DNA of 7,202 nucleotides from Flavobacteriales bacterium (GCA_947462695.1 CANHQC010000100.1:1-7202), one strand, 5' to 3'. Counted from the first letter of the stretch, positions 1 through 7,057 are shown. The notes: generated from the sequence alone by a model not told the origin. A program made the numbers and translations.

Positions 1-102
1 ACAGAAATTGCGAATGTATTTAAAACTGAGTACGTCGAAGCGGGATTTGTACAAATGCCCGGAAGATGGGCGAAAGTTGGGTGCTCTATTCGCTTGCGCT
101 AA
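1..102 (+). CDS. C-terminal end of a probable TonB-dependent outer-membrane receptor (partial)
   Basis: Frame 1 is open from the window edge to a TAA at 100-102 and encodes the last 33 residues of a protein. The peptide contains ANVFKTEY, then [11 protein letters not shown], then alternating residues ending SIRLR. An N-[LV]-F-x-T-E-Y segment followed by an MPGR turn and a short final beta strand is the usual ending of the 22-stranded barrel of TonB-dependent receptors, which import siderophores, vitamin B12 or glycans across the outer membrane. The final residue is Arg rather than the usual aromatic, which is slightly atypical. The plug domain and most of the barrel lie outside the window, so the substrate cannot be inferred. 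It is convergent with lolD, and the stop codons overlap at 99-102. The assignment rests on a short tail recognised from memory of the family. Confidence 0.55.
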   Translation, partial: TEIANVFKTEYVEAGFVQMPGRWAKVGCSIRLR

Positions 103-749
103 ACAAATCTACCGTCTTTCATAACCAACTTGCGATCGGCTTGGTTGGCAAGATCGTCGTTATGGGTCACAATGACAAAGGTTTGATTGAATTTTTCCCG
201 AAGCGTAAAAAATAATTTGTGCAATTCAACTGCATTGTGAGAATCTAAATTTCCTGATGGTTCATCTGCCAGTAGGATAGAGGGTTGATTCATTAATGCC
301 CTGCAAACCGCTATTCGTTGTTGTTCTCCACCTGATAGTTCAGCCGGTTTATGCACAGAACGATTGGTTAATCCAACCAAATCCAATAATTTAATAGCGC
401 GATCTTCTGCTTCTTTTTTTGGCGTGCCTTTTATCAAGGCTGGAAGGATGCAATTTTCTAGTGCGGTGAATTCAGGAAGCAGTTGATGAAACTGAAAAAT
501 AAATCCAATATGTTGATTACGAAAGGCTGATAATTCTTTTGAAGAAAGGAAAAATGGATTAATTCCGTTCAAGGAGATCTCTCCAGAATCAGGAGTGTCT
601 AGTGTGCCTAAAAGCTGCAAAAGAGTTGTTTTTCCAGCTCCTGAAGCCCCAACAATTGCCACAATTTCTCCTTTTTTCACTTCAAGATCTATTCCTTTTA
701 AAATGGGAAGATCTCCGTAAGATTTAAAGAGTTGTTGGGCAATCAGCAT
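99..749 (-). CDS. lolD: LolD-type ABC transporter ATP-binding protein (lipoprotein release system)
   Basis: This 216-residue cytoplasmic ATPase powers a LolCDE-type complex that extracts lipoproteins from the inner membrane and hands them to the periplasmic carrier LolA. All nucleotide-binding motifs are visible: Walker [10 protein letters not shown] (34-42), Q-loop Q86, signature LSGGEQQR (138-145), Walker B ILLADEP with catalytic Glu163, D-loop SGNLD (165-169) and switch His196. The segment [15 protein letters not shown] (85-99) is characteristic of LolD within the wider MacB/LolD/FtsE group. Length is close to the roughly 230 residues of E. coli LolD. The ATG lies one base after the ribBA stop codon, with no space for a promoter or a clear Shine-Dalgarno, so it is probably expressed through co-transcription or translational coupling with ribBA. 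No LolC/LolE-like permease gene is in the window, so the partner must be encoded elsewhere. A MacB-like or FtsE-like role is less likely. Confidence 0.92.
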   Translation of the reverse strand: MLIAQQLFKSYGDLPILKGIDLEVKKGEIVAIVGASGAGKTTLLQLLGTLDTPDSGEISLNGINPFFLSSKELSAFRNQHIGFIFQFHQLLPEFTALENCILPALIKGTPKKEAEDRAIKLLDLVGLTNRSVHKPAELSGGEQQRIAVCRALMNQPSILLADEPSGNLDSHNAVELHKLFFTLREKFNQTFVIVTHNDDLANQADRKLVMKDGRFV

Positions 750-750
750 A

Positions 751-1965
751 CTATTTATTTAAATTTAATTGATGCCCCATTTTATCACGCTTGGTTTGAA
801 GATAGAGCTCGTTGTGTTTGTTTGAAGCAATTTCTAGAGGGACATTTTCAATAATTTCAAGTCCATAGCCCATCAAACCGGTTCTTTTTGTTGGGTTATT
901 TGACATCAAGCGCATCTTTTTGATTCCTAAATCACGAATGATTTGTGCGCCAATACCATAATCGCGTTCATCACCTTTAAACCCAAGTTTGAGGTTGGCC
1001 TCCAAGGTATCTAATCCTTCTTCTTGAAGTTTATAAGCTTTTAGCTTATTTAAAAGTCCGATTCCTCGACCTTCTTGATTCATATAAATGATTGCTCCTT
1101 TACCTTCTTGTTCGATCAATTCCATTGCTTTATGCAACTGTGGTCCGCAATCACACCTGCACGAACCAAAAATATCTCCAGTAATGCAAGAAGAATGCAC
1201 CCTCACTAATACAGCTTCATTTTCTTCCCAAGATCCTTTCACGAGCGCCAGGTGCTCTTGACCTGTATTTATTTCTTTGAAGGCGTAAAGATCAAAATCA
1301 CCGTGAGTGGTAGGCATTTTTACATCAACAATGCGTTCAATTAAGGATTCGTGTTTTATTCGGTATTCAATCAAATCTTCAATAGAGATGATTTTTAGGT
1401 TAAACTTTTGAGCAATTTCAACGAGTTCAGGAAGCCTTGCCATTGTGCCATCCTCATTTAAGATCTCTACAATTACTCCTGCTGATTCAAAACCAGCTAG
1501 CCTGGCAAGATCAATGGCTGCTTCTGTATGTCCAGCGCGTCTAAGTACCCCACCTTTCTTTGCGCGAAGCGGGAAAATATGTCCTGGTTTTCCAAGCTCT
1601 TCCGGTTTTGTTGCTGGATCAATTAACGCTTTAATGGTTAAGGCCCTATCTTGCGTTGAGATCCCTGTTGTGCATCCATGTCCGATCAAATCTACCGATA
1701 CCGTAAAAGGAGTTTCATAAGTGGCTGAATTGGCACGTACCATGAGGTCAAGACCTAATTCATCGCACCGGTCTTCAACGAGAGGAGCACAAATTAATCC
1801 GCGTCCGTGCGTGGCCATAAAATTGATGATCTCTGGTGTGACATTTCGAGCTGCTGTCAAAAAGTCGCCCTCATTTTCTCGATCCTCGTCGTCAACTACA
1901 ATGATTACCCGTCCTGCGCGGATTTCCTCGATTGCCTCCTCAATGGTATTCAATGTAAATTTCAT
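751..1965 (-). CDS. ribBA: RibBA: bifunctional 3,4-dihydroxy-2-butanone-4-phosphate synthase / GTP cyclohydrolase II
   Basis: This 404-residue fusion catalyses both entry steps of riboflavin synthesis. The N-terminal RibB domain (about 1-200) converts ribulose 5-phosphate to 3,4-dihydroxy-2-butanone 4-phosphate and formate. It shows the acidic metal-site motif [10 protein letters not shown] (25-34), [10 protein letters not shown] (53-62), GISTQDRA (101-108) and the [13 protein letters not shown] block starting at His146. The C-terminal RibA domain (about 205-400) opens GTP to a pyrimidine. It has the zinc ligands expected from E. coli RibA at Cys260, Cys271 and Cys273, the EGRGIGL segment (298-304), the [10 protein letters not shown] block (332-341, with Asp332 and Arg334 at the catalytic positions) and NNPTK (356-360). 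Both active sites look intact, and length matches other RibBA proteins. It follows the last glycosyltransferase gene after a 51-base gap containing a promoter-like box and precedes lolD by one base. The leader is too short for an FMN riboswitch. Confidence 0.97.
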   Translation of the reverse strand: MKFTLNTIEEAIEEIRAGRVIIVVDDEDRENEGDFLTAARNVTPEIINFMATHGRGLICAPLVEDRCDELGLDLMVRANSATYETPFTVSVDLIGHGCTTGISTQDRALTIKALIDPATKPEELGKPGHIFPLRAKKGGVLRRAGHTEAAIDLARLAGFESAGVIVEILNEDGTMARLPELVEIAQKFNLKIISIEDLIEYRIKHESLIERIVDVKMPTTHGDFDLYAFKEINTGQEHLALVKGSWEENEAVLVRVHSSCITGDIFGSCRCDCGPQLHKAMELIEQEGKGAIIYMNQEGRGIGLLNKLKAYKLQEEGLDTLEANLKLGFKGDERDYGIGAQIIRDLGIKKMRLMSNNPTKRTGLMGYGLEIIENVPLEIASNKHNELYLQTKRDKMGHQLNLNK

Positions 1966-1982
1966 CAGTCTTAAAAGTTCCG

Positions 1983-1990
1983 CAAATTTA
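1983..1990 (-). promoter_or_regulatory. Putative Bacteroidota -7 promoter box upstream of ribBA
   Basis: On the - strand this reads TAAATTTG followed by C, matching the Bacteroidota primary sigma factor -7 consensus TAnnTTTG. It lies in the 51-base gap between the last glycosyltransferase gene and ribBA, 17 bases before the ribBA ATG. No convincing -33 TTTG/TTG element is visible at the usual spacing, so the call relies on the -7 match and the position. If used, the transcript leader would be only about 10 bases. Confidence 0.45.
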
Positions 1991-2016
1991 GCGAAAATAA
2001 AGCAATTAACTCGTGA

Positions 2017-3204
2017 TTAACGATCGGTCAGTTTGTCAATCAGTCCTTGGATAATCCTTGTGCTTTGATTCCATTGAAAGTGATCTTGAACAAACTGTTT
2101 GGCTTGTGTTGATATACGATGGTAAAGCGCGCTGTCAGCACGTAATAAGTTGATCGCATCCTTAAATTGTTCGGCCGTTTCAGCTACAAGTATGGTCTCG
2201 CCATTTACGGCACCAATCGCATTATTCGCGAGAGATGTTGTTATACATGGAATGCCAAGTGCCATAGCTTCAAGAAGTTTATTCTGCATTCCTGTGCCAA
2301 TCATCATTGGCGCGACAAATACAGCACCGCTTTTGTAACTTTCGCGAATGTCATTTACCCAACCTTGAAGCGTAATATTGGTGGCTTCATCACAAGCTAT
2401 TTGCAAAGATTTACTCGGTTGAGCTCCAGAAACAAGAAGCGAACAATCCTTAACTAAAGGTAAGATCGAATCTTTCAAATAAAGCACTGCTTCAATATTT
2501 GGAGCATAGCTGAGATTACCAACAAATACAAGGTCGTATGTTGGTGTAATAGGTAAATCTTCGAAAAAACTCCGATCTATACCGTTTGGAACTGCTACAA
2601 TTTTTGATCGGTTTGGATGGGCAATGAAATTTTTATCTTGCTCGCTGATAATAAGTTTTTCTTCAAAGTAGTCGAAAATACGTTGCTCGTACCTTCTTAA
2701 CCTTCGTGATTCCATTTCAAAAAAGAACGTTGCATACCACTTGCCTAAGTGTCTCCGTCTTTCCATTCCCTTAGAAAATGCGTCCATGTAATCCAGTACT
2801 TTTGGACAATCATGGTATTCCTTTACGTATTCTGTAACCCGGATCAATTGACAATAAATTGCATCAGGTTGCAGTGCAGTAATGGTTCGGATTATCCTCT
2901 GTTTATGAAAAGGGTTAAAAAAATAACCTACTTGTATGGGTAATGAAAAAAATAAACTACGAAGCATACCTACTATTCTGCTAACCAGGGATATTCTATA
3001 AATCTGAACGGATTCGCAATATTTTAGTAATTCGTTTTCGTAATCCGGAGAGACCGGAATGTCACTAATGGAAAGCAAGTGAATTTCGAATGTATAGGAA
3101 AGTTCTCTTATTTGGTGATAGATGCGAAGTTTATCACCTTTTTCTAAAGGATAAGGAAAGCGTGATGTGATGATCACTAATTTTTTTTTCAGTGATGCAT
3201 TCAT
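2017..3204 (-). CDS. GT4-family glycosyltransferase, third gene of the cassette
   Basis: This 395-residue protein has the two-domain GT-B fold of family GT4 retaining glycosyltransferases, which transfer a sugar from a nucleotide donor to a glycan or lipid-linked acceptor at the cytoplasmic face of the inner membrane. The N-terminal strand and loop [17 protein letters not shown] (14-30) and the [14 protein letters not shown] block (137-150) resemble the sugar transferases associated with exosortase/PEP-CTERM gene clusters (stp1 type); this comparison is from memory. The C-terminal donor domain shows VPNGID (205-210), [14 protein letters not shown] (227-240), [10 protein letters not shown] (281-290) and [15 protein letters not shown] (303-317), with Lys309 and Glu312 at the expected donor positions. 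The proximal Glu of the EX7E motif is replaced by Thr304. No signal peptide is visible. Its ATG overlaps the upstream GT4 stop as ATGA, suggesting translational coupling. Codons 6-8 form an A9 run. Donor and acceptor sugars cannot be told from sequence. Confidence 0.9.
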   Translation of the reverse strand: MNASLKKKLVIITSRFPYPLEKGDKLRIYHQIRELSYTFEIHLLSISDIPVSPDYENELLKYCESVQIYRISLVSRIVGMLRSLFFSLPIQVGYFFNPFHKQRIIRTITALQPDAIYCQLIRVTEYVKEYHDCPKVLDYMDAFSKGMERRRHLGKWYATFFFEMESRRLRRYEQRIFDYFEEKLIISEQDKNFIAHPNRSKIVAVPNGIDRSFFEDLPITPTYDLVFVGNLSYAPNIEAVLYLKDSILPLVKDCSLLVSGAQPSKSLQIACDEATNITLQGWVNDIRESYKSGAVFVAPMMIGTGMQNKLLEAMALGIPCITTSLANNAIGAVNGETILVAETAEQFKDAINLLRADSALYHRISTQAKQFVQDHFQWNQSTRIIQGLIDKLTDR

Positions 3205-4406
3205 TCCTTAGCTTGAAATTGTATAAGTTTTTTACTGAATGCAATGTAGTGACTTGTGACAGCTCTGTTTTCAAACTTTTCCGCTGCTAATAGACGAGCG
3301 TTTTTTTGAATACGTTCAATTTCAGTTGGTTGCTCAATAAGTTCAGAAATTGTTCTTATCCACTCTTCAGGTGTGTCAGCAATTGCAATATGTTGATTGT
3401 TTTCTGCTTGCACTCCTTCTGCACCGATAGTGGTACTCACAATACACTTTCCAGCTGCCAATCCTTCTATAATCTTCACCCGCATTCCACCACCAGAGAG
3501 CAAAGGAACCAGCATGATTTGGTAGGAATTCATAAATGAAACAGCATCATCTACAAATCCGTGAACCTTTACATTGGGAAGTTGCCAGCTTTTTATATGT
3601 TCTGGTGTTCCTTTACCTGCAATGTGCAGTTCCAATGAAGGGTACTTTTTGTTCAACGCTGACCATATATTTTGCATAAACCAATTCAATCCTTCGACAT
3701 TAGGGAGCCAATCAAGCGCTCCAATCATAAATATGGAATGTTGAACTGGTGATGAATCTGAATGGGAGAATTTTTCAAATTCAGTTCCAACGGGAATGAC
3801 TTCAATAGGTCGTTCAACGCCCATTTTGATAAGTCGTGCTTTGTCTTCAGCAGTTATTGCGGCGATACCATCAGCAATATTGTAATGTATAGATTCAAAT
3901 TTATATAGCCTTTTTGAAAGGTGTTGATAAAACCATTTTTTGAATGGATTCCTTTCATTTACGGCTAATCGCTTCCAAATAATGTACTCAATGTTGTGTG
4001 TTCGAACAATCACTGGACAAACACTATGCGCCTTAATTAACGGTAAGTAAGTCGAAACGAATGCACCTTCAACTTGAATGAAGTCATATGAAGTGGCATC
4101 AAGAAGTTTGACCAAACATGCATCTACGTCACTTGATTGAAAACGGACGATATTGTATGGAACTTCTTCGAAAAAGAAATTTTTCAATAAACGGAACACT
4201 CGAATTTGTGTATCAACAAAAACATCGAATTGTCGCGCCCAACTTTTCATTGCGTCCTTCGGTTGTGAATGCTTCGGTGTATTTATAGCAACTAGATCAA
4301 TGACGCAACCATTCTCTGCTAATCCTTTCGTTATGGTGTAGATGCCCATTGCTCCTCCGTCCGTTGGGGGATAGGGGACACGGTATGTCAATTGAAGAAC
4401 CCTCAA
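3201..4406 (-). CDS. GT4-family glycosyltransferase, second gene of the cassette (TTG start)
   Basis: This 401-residue cytoplasmic GT-B glycosyltransferase probably adds a sugar to the same glycan as its neighbours. The N-terminal Rossmann strand and donor/acceptor loop are at 2-20 (RVLQLTYRVPYPPTDGG). RTHNIE (135-140) and the following IIWKRLAVNERNPFKKW stretch are common to a recognisable GT4 subgroup. In the C-terminal domain IPVGTE (204-209), GALDWLPNVEGLNWF (229-243), GFVDD (283-287) and LSGGGMRVKIIEGLAAG (303-319) are visible, with Lys311 and Glu314 at the donor site; the proximal EX7E Glu is Gly306. The start is TTG at 4406-4404, overlapping the GT9 stop as TTGA. It is preferred because the next in-frame ATG is codon 20, which would delete the first strand and the PYPPTDGG loop. 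At its 3' end it overlaps the next GT4 gene by 4 bases. It resembles that neighbour at both ends, so the pair may be old paralogues. Substrates are unknown. Confidence 0.91.
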   Translation of the reverse strand: MRVLQLTYRVPYPPTDGGAMGIYTITKGLAENGCVIDLVAINTPKHSQPKDAMKSWARQFDVFVDTQIRVFRLLKNFFFEEVPYNIVRFQSSDVDACLVKLLDATSYDFIQVEGAFVSTYLPLIKAHSVCPVIVRTHNIEYIIWKRLAVNERNPFKKWFYQHLSKRLYKFESIHYNIADGIAAITAEDKARLIKMGVERPIEVIPVGTEFEKFSHSDSSPVQHSIFMIGALDWLPNVEGLNWFMQNIWSALNKKYPSLELHIAGKGTPEHIKSWQLPNVKVHGFVDDAVSFMNSYQIMLVPLLSGGGMRVKIIEGLAAGKCIVSTTIGAEGVQAENNQHIAIADTPEEWIRTISELIEQPTEIERIQKNARLLAAEKFENRAVTSHYIAFSKKLIQFQAKE

Positions 4407-5497
4407 ATTTCTTTGCCGATCAATTGGTTAACATGATTTAATACCGTTGATGCTTCGAGATTTTCCATGCAAGAAGTGCCGTTTTTGCATGTTCCTGAGA
4501 AGTAACAGACACATTCTTTTTCTGGAGAAACTAGTACCCCTCTACCATAAAGTTCGAATTCATGTGGATTGAAGATGTTGTTCATTAAAACAAGTTTCTT
4601 CTTTAATGCTACTGCAATATGCATGGCCATTGTCACTTGCGTAACAACAACATCCATTTGATCCATCAAATTGATAAATTGTTGTAAACTAAAATATCCA
4701 AGGTACAATGCACCTGTACGCTCAGAAAGTTCTTTATTTCTTCTATCCTCTTGCTCTCCACCGAGAAGAACAGGCATATAACCTGAATCTATTAAGCCTT
4801 CTATTAGTGCGATCCATTTTTCAGTCGACCACAAACGTGTTGTCCAACGATCTCCACACCCAGTATTTAAACCTATTAAAGGTTTTCCTTCAGGTAAGTT
4901 CCAGGTATAACCTTTGTCCGCATGATTCTCGAAAATGTACTCTTCACCATTGAATTCCCAGCCGTTCAATTCAAAAATTTCCTGAACATACGATTTCGTA
5001 TTTGCTTTACTTACACTATCGAATAATCCAGTACTATATTTATGATGAGCTAAATCGTTCGCTGGATAAGGAATTCCGTCTTTTAGTACATACCCGAATT
5101 TTTTCTTCGCTTGAATTGAATTGGCCAACGCACAAGCTTCTTTGTCTTTATCCAAATTGATTAACACATCAAATTGACAATCATTTAGGTAAATTACTGA
5201 TTGGAAGGTAAATGGCAGAATTTGGTCAATTGCAGTCGATGGTAAAATGGAAGGAGTCAGTGTTAACCAAGTGATTTTCGCATTCGGATATTCTAACCGA
5301 AGTTTATGAATTAGGGGAGTAGTTCGTATGACGTCACCGATTGCACCAAGTTTGATGATCAAAACAGTGTGATCAATTTTTGAATAGGCCGGACAATTTA
5401 CACATTCATAGCCATGTTGCTTATGCGGCTTACACGGCAAATCTCCTCTAAAATGAAGACAATCAGTATGTAAAGAAAAGGAGCCAATTGAGTCCAT
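4403..5497 (-). CDS. GT9-family (heptosyltransferase-like) glycosyltransferase with N- and C-terminal cysteine clusters
   Basis: This 364-residue protein belongs to the GT9 family, whose known members (WaaC, WaaF) transfer heptose from ADP-heptose to the lipopolysaccharide inner core at the cytoplasmic membrane. Support comes from IIKLGAIGDVIRTTPLIHKL (47-66), where Asp55 matches the WaaC catalytic Asp13; the GLNTGCGDRWTTRLWSTEKW block (209-228); LLGGEQED (244-251); and a His-Ile-Ala helix start at 293-295. Two things are unusual. About 40 extra N-terminal residues carry Cys13, Cys22, Cys32 and Cys35 with several His, resembling a metal-binding knuckle, and the C-terminus carries Cys329, Cys331, Cys337 and Cys343. 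Also, the usual D-[ST]-G-x-x-H donor motif reads VTMAMH (288-293), so the acidic and glycine positions are changed. It is the first gene of a three-gene cassette and has its own promoter-like box. Heptose as substrate is a family-level guess; another sugar is possible. Confidence 0.88.
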   Translation of the reverse strand: MDSIGSFSLHTDCLHFRGDLPCKPHKQHGYECVNCPAYSKIDHTVLIIKLGAIGDVIRTTPLIHKLRLEYPNAKITWLTLTPSILPSTAIDQILPFTFQSVIYLNDCQFDVLINLDKDKEACALANSIQAKKKFGYVLKDGIPYPANDLAHHKYSTGLFDSVSKANTKSYVQEIFELNGWEFNGEEYIFENHADKGYTWNLPEGKPLIGLNTGCGDRWTTRLWSTEKWIALIEGLIDSGYMPVLLGGEQEDRRNKELSERTGALYLGYFSLQQFINLMDQMDVVVTQVTMAMHIAVALKKKLVLMNNIFNPHEFELYGRGVLVSPEKECVCYFSGTCKNGTSCMENLEASTVLNHVNQLIGKEI

Positions 5498-5517
5498 TAG
5501 ACCTTAATTTTAGTGCG

Positions 5518-5525
5518 CAAATGTA
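5518..5525 (-). promoter_or_regulatory. Putative Bacteroidota -7 promoter box upstream of the glycosyltransferase cassette
   Basis: On the - strand this reads TACATTTG followed by C, matching TAnnTTTG. It sits in the 56-base gap after the LptF/LptG-type gene, 20 bases before the ATG of the GT9 gene. A TGTTTT stretch about 20 bases further upstream could be a poor -33 element. It probably drives all three glycosyltransferase genes, whose coding regions overlap and leave no space for internal intergenic promoters. Confidence 0.5.
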
Positions 5526-5553
5526 GTACTTATTATCCTAAAACACGAGATAA

Positions 5554-7032
5554 TTAGATGGCGTTGTTTGACTTCTTTCGAATTTTCTTAAGTCGTTTAC
5601 TCCAGTTTTCTCGGTCGAAAATGGGCCTGTCATTGGCGGCTGACCGCAGTACAATGAATGCAATTGGCGTGAGTACAATAGAGGCAAACCACATTCCAAG
5701 GAAAGGGGACACTACTTCGGATGCAGCTAAACTATCGCCAATACTAATCAACACAAAGTAAACCATAAACAATAAAGCAGCGATTACCACTGGTGCTCCA
5801 AATCCACCTTTTCGAACAATTGCGCCAAGCGGTGCACCAATGAAAAAGAGGACAATTATGGCGTACGTTAGCGCAAATTTTCGATGAAACTCAATCCAGA
5901 AGGAATTGGAATCACGGTCAAAACTCTTTAAAAAATCTAACTGACCTTGTAACGTTTGATTCGAACGTCGAAGTTTAGCTTGTGCGACTTGAATAGCCAT
6001 TTTTCTGTCGGCTGATGATAATTCATCAAATAAATACGCGCGCTGTTCAATGGTATCCTTTATCCCTGAGTCATGATTGAGCTTGTTTGCCTTAAACTGT
6101 AATGCTTGAAAATAAATGTGTTCGTTTTTTGCACTTTCCGCGAATTTTCTCACCATATCTTGACCATTCTGATTGATGGAGTCTATCGCTTCTTGAATTT
6201 GAAAAACATTCAACATTTCATGCTTATCGGCAAAAGTTTCGTCCTGTGATCGCTGCAATGTAAATCCCGAAAGGTCTATTTTGTACGTTGCTTTTTCAAA
6301 GTCAGATCTCCTCGAAGGACGATTGTTGTGCTGATTGCGGTGCAATTTACCATTGACACTAAAAGTTGGTGACTGTGGCGATAATTCCTCAACTACATAT
6401 CCATTGTTCAATTCAAAAAACAAATATTTACCGTTAATTGACTTGTACAATTTGCCATCCTCTGCACGTACTGTTTTAATTTCTTTAGGGCTTGTGTGGT
6501 CATGTATCAAAATTCCTTTGAATTGATCCCCTTTACCTTCGTCCACTTTTATAGCATATCCTTCCAATTCCTTACTGTAAACCCCTGGCGTCAATAAGGC
6601 AGAGATTTTTGTGTTTTGAATATCATAAATCAATGAATGCCATTTTAAATTCGCAACAGGAATGACGTAATTCGCGAAATAAAATGTACCCGCTGCAATC
6701 AAGAAAACAACGACGGTTAAAGGCCGCATAATTCGGTATAAAGAAAGTCCACTTGATTTAAGTGCCGTTAGTTCATTATTCTCCGACAGGTTTCCAAATG
6801 TCATAATGGAACTAAGCAGAATCGCAAGGGGAAGAGCCAGAGGAATTAAGCTCGCAGAAACGTAAAATAAAAGTTCTAGAATGACGAATGTATCGATGCC
6901 TTTGCCCATTAGATCGTCGATGTACTTCCATAAAAATTGCATCACAAGGATGAACATGGAAATAGTAAGCGTGACAAAGAAAGGACCAATAAAGGAACGA
7001 ATACTAAATATATATAAACGCTTTAAGCGCAT
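5554..7032 (-). CDS. LptF/LptG (YjgP/YjgQ) family lipopolysaccharide export permease
   Basis: This 492-residue inner-membrane protein is a transmembrane subunit of the LptB2FG exporter, which extracts lipopolysaccharide from the inner membrane and passes it to the periplasmic LptC/LptA bridge. Six hydrophobic segments are visible at about 13-35, 48-79, 101-125, 386-405, 412-432 and 443-463, in the 3+3 arrangement of the family. Family-typical stretches are SLIPLALPLAILLSS (61-75), the NNELTALKSSGLS block (85-97) and FFIGAPLGAIVRKGG (396-410). The periplasmic beta-jellyroll probably spans 140-260. It is about 125 residues longer than E. coli LptF or LptG (around 360 residues); the excess is mainly a charged, Gln/Lys-rich, probably helical stretch at about 265-375 before the fourth membrane segment. 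The C-terminus is strongly basic. LptF and LptG cannot be separated from this sequence alone; the same Lpt complex also needs LptB, which is not in the window. A promoter-like box lies 17 bases before the ATG. Confidence 0.93.
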   Translation of the reverse strand: MRLKRLYIFSIRSFIGPFFVTLTISMFILVMQFLWKYIDDLMGKGIDTFVILELLFYVSASLIPLALPLAILLSSIMTFGNLSENNELTALKSSGLSLYRIMRPLTVVVFLIAAGTFYFANYVIPVANLKWHSLIYDIQNTKISALLTPGVYSKELEGYAIKVDEGKGDQFKGILIHDHTSPKEIKTVRAEDGKLYKSINGKYLFFELNNGYVVEELSPQSPTFSVNGKLHRNQHNNRPSRRSDFEKATYKIDLSGFTLQRSQDETFADKHEMLNVFQIQEAIDSINQNGQDMVRKFAESAKNEHIYFQALQFKANKLNHDSGIKDTIEQRAYLFDELSSADRKMAIQVAQAKLRRSNQTLQGQLDFLKSFDRDSNSFWIEFHRKFALTYAIIVLFFIGAPLGAIVRKGGFGAPVVIAALLFMVYFVLISIGDSLAASEVVSPFLGMWFASIVLTPIAFIVLRSAANDRPIFDRENWSKRLKKIRKKSNNAI

Positions 7033-7049
7033 TCTTCCTGTTTAAGAAG

Positions 7050-7057
7050 CAAAGGTA
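7050..7057 (-). promoter_or_regulatory. Putative Bacteroidota -7 promoter box upstream of the LptF/LptG-type gene
   Basis: On the - strand this reads TACCTTTG followed by C, matching TAnnTTTG. It is in the 51-base gap between the partial right-hand gene and the permease, 17 bases before its ATG, the same distance as in front of ribBA. No clear -33 TTTG is visible. The start is also preceded by AGGAAG, which could act as a weak, rather close ribosome binding site. Confidence 0.45.

Noticed and set aside
1966..2016. Possible FMN riboswitch in front of ribBA
   Set aside because: The gap is 51 bases, far shorter than the roughly 120-base FMN aptamer, and none of its conserved blocks are present.
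1445..2020. Two open frames on the + strand (1445-1720 and 1721-2020) opposite ribBA
   Set aside because: They lie antisense to a well-conserved enzyme with both active sites intact. The translations are Ser/Arg/Pro-rich with no recognisable motif, as expected for shadow frames.
2150..4953. Several small + strand open frames opposite the glycosyltransferase genes
   Set aside because: Each is under 100 codons, antisense to a clear enzyme, without a promoter-like box or family motif.
5532..5554. Inverted repeat ATTATC / GATAAT with an 11-base loop at the end of the LptF/LptG-type gene, a possible terminator or operator
   Set aside because: The stem is only 6 bp with one G-C pair, it overlaps the stop codon, and no T-run follows on the - strand. 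It is too weak to call in AT-rich DNA.
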